From NCBI GenBank assembly GCA_000437515.1, contig FR898495.1, forward strand, positions 11,873 through 21,045: DNA of 9,173 nucleotides. The letters are read 5' to 3'. This document shows positions 6,726 through 9,173 of this stretch, one piece after another (positions within the stretch are counted from its first letter, which is position 1; each line of letters starts with the position of its first letter). This DNA comes from Acidiphilium sp. CAG:727 (lineage in GTDB: Bacteria; Bacillota; Clostridia; Christensenellales; Borkfalkiaceae). The notes beneath the pieces were generated by a model. That model searched no databases. It saw only the letters and a program-made list of their open reading frames with translations, and was not told where the DNA came from. Both the position numbers and the translations under genes were made by a program.

Positions 6726-7916
6726 ATGAGAATAAATAAAAAGGAATGCGTGGCTATGTTGCTTGCCGGAGGGCAGGGCAGCAGGCTGTTCGCGCTCACC
6801 AACAAAATCGCAAAACCTGCGGTGCCTTTCGGCGGAAAATACAGAATCATCGATTTTCCGCTTTCCAATTGCGTAAATTCAGGCATCGATACGGTCGGAG
6901 TGATGACGCAATACCAGCCGCTTATATTGAACGAATATATCGGCAACGGCGAACCGTGGGATCTGGATCGTTCTTACGGAGGCGTACATATACTTTCGCC
7001 CTATCAGGCTAAAACGGGCTCGGAATGGTTCAAAGGCACGGCAAACGCAATATATCAGAATATATCGTTTATCAAGCGTTATAATCCCGATTACGTGCTT
7101 ATTCTCTCGGGGGACCATATCTATAAAATGGATTACGCCAAAATGATAGAAAGGCATAAAAAGACGGGGGCGGCTTGTACGATCGCGGCAATAAAAGTTC
7201 CGATTAAAGAAGCGTCACGCTTCGGCGTTCTTAACGTTGACGAAGACGGCGTTATATACGAGTTTGAAGAAAAACCCAAACACCCGAAGAGCGATCTTGC
7301 CTCCATGGGTATTTACGTTTTCTCTGCGGACAAGTTGTATAAATATCTCGAAGAGGACGAGGCCGACGAAACGAGCAGTAAAGACTTTGGTAAAAACGTT
7401 CTGCCGAAAATGCTTGCTTCCGGCGAAAAAATGGTCTCCTATACGTTTGACGGCTATTGGAAAGATGTGGGCACGATAAATTCGCTTTTCGAATCGAATA
7501 TGGACTTACTCGGCGACTCTCCGAAATTCGACGTTTCCGATAAATCGTGGCGTATTCGTTCCCGTTCTCCTATTGCCCCTCCTCAGTACGTTTCTGCGAC
7601 GGGCAGAGTAGTAAACTCTATCGTTGCTTCGGGGTGTGAAATCGACGGAACGGTAGAAAACAGCATTCTTTCAAACGATGTCGTCGTTAAAAAAGGAGCG
7701 GTCGTAAAAAACTCGATTATTTTCAGCGAAAGCGTGATAGGCGCAAACACCGTCGTAGATTACAGCATAATCGACGAAAAAGTTACCGTGGGGTCTGACG
7801 CTAAAATCGGCGCTGAAAAACAAGACGAATTAAAAATAGCGGTACTTGGCAGAGATATTACGGTTTCCGACGGGGCAACCGTAATTGCGGGCGAAATAAT
7901 CGATAAAAACGTATAA
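6726..7916 (+). CDS. glgC: Glucose-1-phosphate adenylyltransferase (ADP-glucose pyrophosphorylase), catalytic subunit GlgC
   Basis: GlgC makes ADP-glucose from ATP and glucose-1-phosphate, the committed step of bacterial glycogen synthesis. The 396 residues fit the Firmicutes form. The N-terminal nucleotidyltransferase domain (about 1-265) has the nucleotide-binding loop LAGGQGSRL (13-21), KPAVPFGGKYRIIDFPLSN (30-48), YGGVHIL (84-90), WFKGTANAIYQN (101-112), ILSGDHIYKMD (126-136) with the metal-binding Asp130, FEEKP (180-184) with Lys183, and GYWKDVGTI (243-251). The C-terminal part (about 285-390) shows the V/I-rich hexad repeats of a left-handed beta helix, used for assembly and regulation. 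All catalytic motifs are intact, in contrast to the next gene. It probably forms a heterotetramer with GlgD, as described for Firmicutes such as Geobacillus. glgD follows after 11 bases with its own ribosome binding site. Confidence 0.97.
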   Translation: MRINKKECVAMLLAGGQGSRLFALTNKIAKPAVPFGGKYRIIDFPLSNCVNSGIDTVGVMTQYQPLILNEYIGNGEPWDLDRSYGGVHILSPYQAKTGSEWFKGTANAIYQNISFIKRYNPDYVLILSGDHIYKMDYAKMIERHKKTGAACTIAAIKVPIKEASRFGVLNVDEDGVIYEFEEKPKHPKSDLASMGIYVFSADKLYKYLEEDEADETSSKDFGKNVLPKMLASGEKMVSYTFDGYWKDVGTINSLFESNMDLLGDSPKFDVSDKSWRIRSRSPIAPPQYVSATGRVVNSIVASGCEIDGTVENSILSNDVVVKKGAVVKNSIIFSESVIGANTVVDYSIIDEKVTVGSDAKIGAEKQDELKIAVLGRDITVSDGATVIAGEIIDKNV

Positions 7917-7927
7917 GGAGCGAAAAT

Positions 7928-9040
7928 ATGAGTACATTGGGTTTGATATTTGCTAACATTCACGACGGTAACGTGCCCGAACTGACCGTAAAAAGAACCG
8001 TTGCTTCGATTCCGTTTTTCGGAAGATACAGACTTATCGATTTTGCTCTTTCGAACATGGTTAATTCGGATATAGTTAAAGTCGGACTTATAACGAAAAG
8101 TAACTACCAGTCGCTTATGGATCACGTGGGAAGCGGTAAAGACTGGGATCTGGCTAGACATTACGGCGGTTTGTTTATACTTCCGCCTTTCGGAGCGACG
8201 GAAAACAATTCACTTTATACGACTCGCTTCGAAGCGTTAAAAAACGTAATAGGTTTTTTGAATAAGTCCGACGAAGAATACGTCGTTTTAAGTGATTCCG
8301 ATATGGTCTGCAACATAGATTTAAGACCTATCGTAAAAGAACACGGCGAAAACCACGCCGACGTAACTCTCGTTTACGTCCGGAAAAATGCCGAAGATAT
8401 TGAAAAAAAGAACAATGAAATATTCTTAAACGTCGGCGAGGGCGGGGTCGTTAAAGACATAACGTACGATTTCACGGGGAAAACGGCAGACTTATATACT
8501 AACGTTTTAGTCGTATCCCGTACTACTCTCATAAGCATGATCAACGAAGGTATTTCGCACGGAAAAAGACATTTTATCGACGAAATCATTAAACCTCTCG
8601 CTAAAATAGGTAAGGTGAGAGCGTATAAACACGAAGGCTATTACGAAGAAATGACGTCGCTTCAGAAATATTACGAAGAGTCGCTGAAACTTTTGCATAA
8701 GGAATATCGCGACGAGGTTTTCAGAAAAGCCAACGTATATACGAAAGTCAAAGACAGTTCCCCGACGCGTTACGGCGACAACGCCGTCGTTAAGAACGCG
8801 ATTATTGCCGACGGTTGCGATATCGAAGGCGAAGTTTACGACAGCGTTATATTCAGGGGAGTCAAGATCGGGAGAGGCACCGTCGTAAGAAATTGTATTC
8901 TTATGCAAAATACGCTTACGGGAGAAAACGTTTCGTTAAACTGTATTATTGCGGATAAAAACGTAGTAATAAAAGATAAACGGACGCTTTCCGGAAGCGA
9001 AAATCATCCGTTCTTTATATCCAAAGGGACGGTTATATAA
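7928..9040 (+). CDS. glgD: Glucose-1-phosphate adenylyltransferase subunit GlgD (non-catalytic or regulatory paralogue)
   Basis: This 370-residue paralogue of GlgC keeps the fold: FFGRYRLIDFALSN (30-43), GKDWDLARHYGGLFILPPF (70-88) and a C-terminal hexad-repeat beta helix (about 285-350). Key catalytic elements are degenerate. The G-rich LAGGxGxRL loop is replaced by LIFANIHDGNVPEL (6-19). The SGDH motif reads LSDSDMVCNID (121-131). The EEKP lysine motif is missing, and GYWKDVGT reads GYYEEMTS (237-244). This is the usual GlgD pattern: in Firmicutes GlgD is poorly active alone and raises GlgC activity in a mixed tetramer. AGGAG at 7916-7920 overlaps the glgC stop and lies seven bases before the ATG, giving coupled synthesis of the two partners. 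A duplicate GlgC is the only serious alternative, and the lost motifs argue against it. Confidence 0.95.
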   Translation: MSTLGLIFANIHDGNVPELTVKRTVASIPFFGRYRLIDFALSNMVNSDIVKVGLITKSNYQSLMDHVGSGKDWDLARHYGGLFILPPFGATENNSLYTTRFEALKNVIGFLNKSDEEYVVLSDSDMVCNIDLRPIVKEHGENHADVTLVYVRKNAEDIEKKNNEIFLNVGEGGVVKDITYDFTGKTADLYTNVLVVSRTTLISMINEGISHGKRHFIDEIIKPLAKIGKVRAYKHEGYYEEMTSLQKYYEESLKLLHKEYRDEVFRKANVYTKVKDSSPTRYGDNAVVKNAIIADGCDIEGEVYDSVIFRGVKIGRGTVVRNCILMQNTLTGENVSLNCIIADKNVVIKDKRTLSGSENHPFFISKGTVI

Positions 9041-9050
9041 TTTTAATCAC

Positions 9051-9056
9051 GGAGGT
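9051..9056 (+). promoter_or_regulatory. Ribosome binding site of the gene at the right edge
   Basis: GGAGGT lies seven bases before an ATG at 9064, in the 23-base gap after glgD. It is the strongest match to the anti-Shine-Dalgarno sequence in the window and the main evidence that the short open frame running off the edge is a real gene. Confidence 0.75.
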
Positions 9057-9063
9057 TACTTTT

Positions 9064-9173
9064 ATGGCAAACGAAGAGATTACGAAAGTTAAAAAGGTAT
9101 CCGGCGGTAAAAAAGAATCTGCCGCGAAGAATTCGCATGCAAACGCAAAGTCGTCATCGGCGAATAAAAAAAC
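9064..9173 (+). CDS. N-terminal end of an unidentified gene, possibly glycogen synthase (partial)
   Basis: Thirty-six codons and two extra bases are visible, open to the window edge. The peptide is MANEEITKVKKVSGGKK followed by a Lys/Ser/Ala/Asn-rich run ending SSSANKK. It is low-complexity, strongly basic, has no hydrophobic segment, and is probably disordered; it is neither a signal peptide nor a membrane anchor. The strong GGAGGT site upstream and same-strand position after glgD make it a likely further member of the cluster. In B. subtilis the gene after glgBCD is glgA, so glycogen synthase is the best guess by context. GlgA proteins normally begin almost directly with a KILFVASE-like strand, so this would be an N-terminal extension. 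A phosphorylase, another glycan enzyme or an unrelated basic protein are all possible. Confidence 0.6.
   Translation, partial: MANEEITKVKKVSGGKKESAAKNSHANAKSSSANKK

Larger units (their letters stand above)
1..9173 (+). other. Operon-like cluster: galU-clpC-isomerase-pgi-glgB-glgC-glgD-(next gene)
   Basis: All eight genes lie on one strand with junctions of +13, -1, +10, +19, +32, +11 and +23 bases. No promoter or terminator is convincing inside. The metabolic members surround glucose-6-P and glucose-1-P, leading to UDP-glucose or to ADP-glucose and glycogen. Phosphoglucomutase is not in the window. Co-transcription is inferred from spacing only; the strengths of the ribosome binding sites differ along the cluster. 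Confidence 0.7.

Noticed and set aside
6548..6946. Minus-strand open frame crossing the glgB-glgC junction
   Set aside because: It lies opposite two well-supported genes, lacks recognisable domains and a convincing ribosome binding site, and is one of many such antisense frames produced by the codon bias.

Overview
The window is a tightly packed, single-strand (+) stretch of a bacterial chromosome. It carries seven recognisable genes and the start of an eighth. The source is most likely a Bacillota (Clostridia-type) bacterium. The evidence is the ClpC-type Clp ATPase with a UVR-like middle domain, the paired GlgC and GlgD subunits (a hallmark of Firmicutes glycogen synthesis), the glgB-glgC-glgD order shared with the Bacillus subtilis glycogen operon, and GGAG-type ribosome binding sites. 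The DNA is A+T-leaning yet unusually full of CpG-containing codons (GCG, TCG, ACG, GAC-G junctions), throughout and without local breaks. I see no sign of recent transfer, and the species cannot be named from this alone.

Layout: 1-127 is the C-terminal end of a UTP-glucose-1-phosphate uridylyltransferase (galU). 141-2579 is a full-length ClpC AAA+ unfoldase. 2579-3370 is a TIM-barrel sugar-phosphate isomerase/epimerase-like protein of unknown substrate, overlapping clpC by one base. 3381-4814 is glucose-6-phosphate isomerase (pgi). 4834-6693 is glycogen branching enzyme (glgB). 6726-7916 is ADP-glucose pyrophosphorylase (glgC), and 7928-9040 its paralogous subunit glgD. At 9064 a new reading frame opens with a strong ribosome binding site and runs off the end; by gene order it may be glgA, but its visible start is only a Lys/Ser/Ala-rich tail. 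Every gap between genes is 32 bases or less, so there is no long non-coding stretch. No RNA gene, mobile element, CRISPR array or convincing factor-independent terminator is visible.

Taken together the cluster looks like one operon for the glucose-phosphate branch point and glycogen synthesis. Pgi links fructose-6-P to glucose-6-P, GalU uses glucose-1-P to make UDP-glucose, GlgC/GlgD use glucose-1-P to make ADP-glucose, and GlgB introduces alpha-1,6 branches. Phosphoglucomutase, which would connect glucose-6-P and glucose-1-P, is not in the window. The least expected member is clpC, which normally sits with ctsR-mcsA-mcsB. Here it lies inside a carbon-storage cluster, and its ClpP-docking tripeptide is non-canonical. 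The rest of the window is ordinary metabolism; I see no clear new defence or mobile system.
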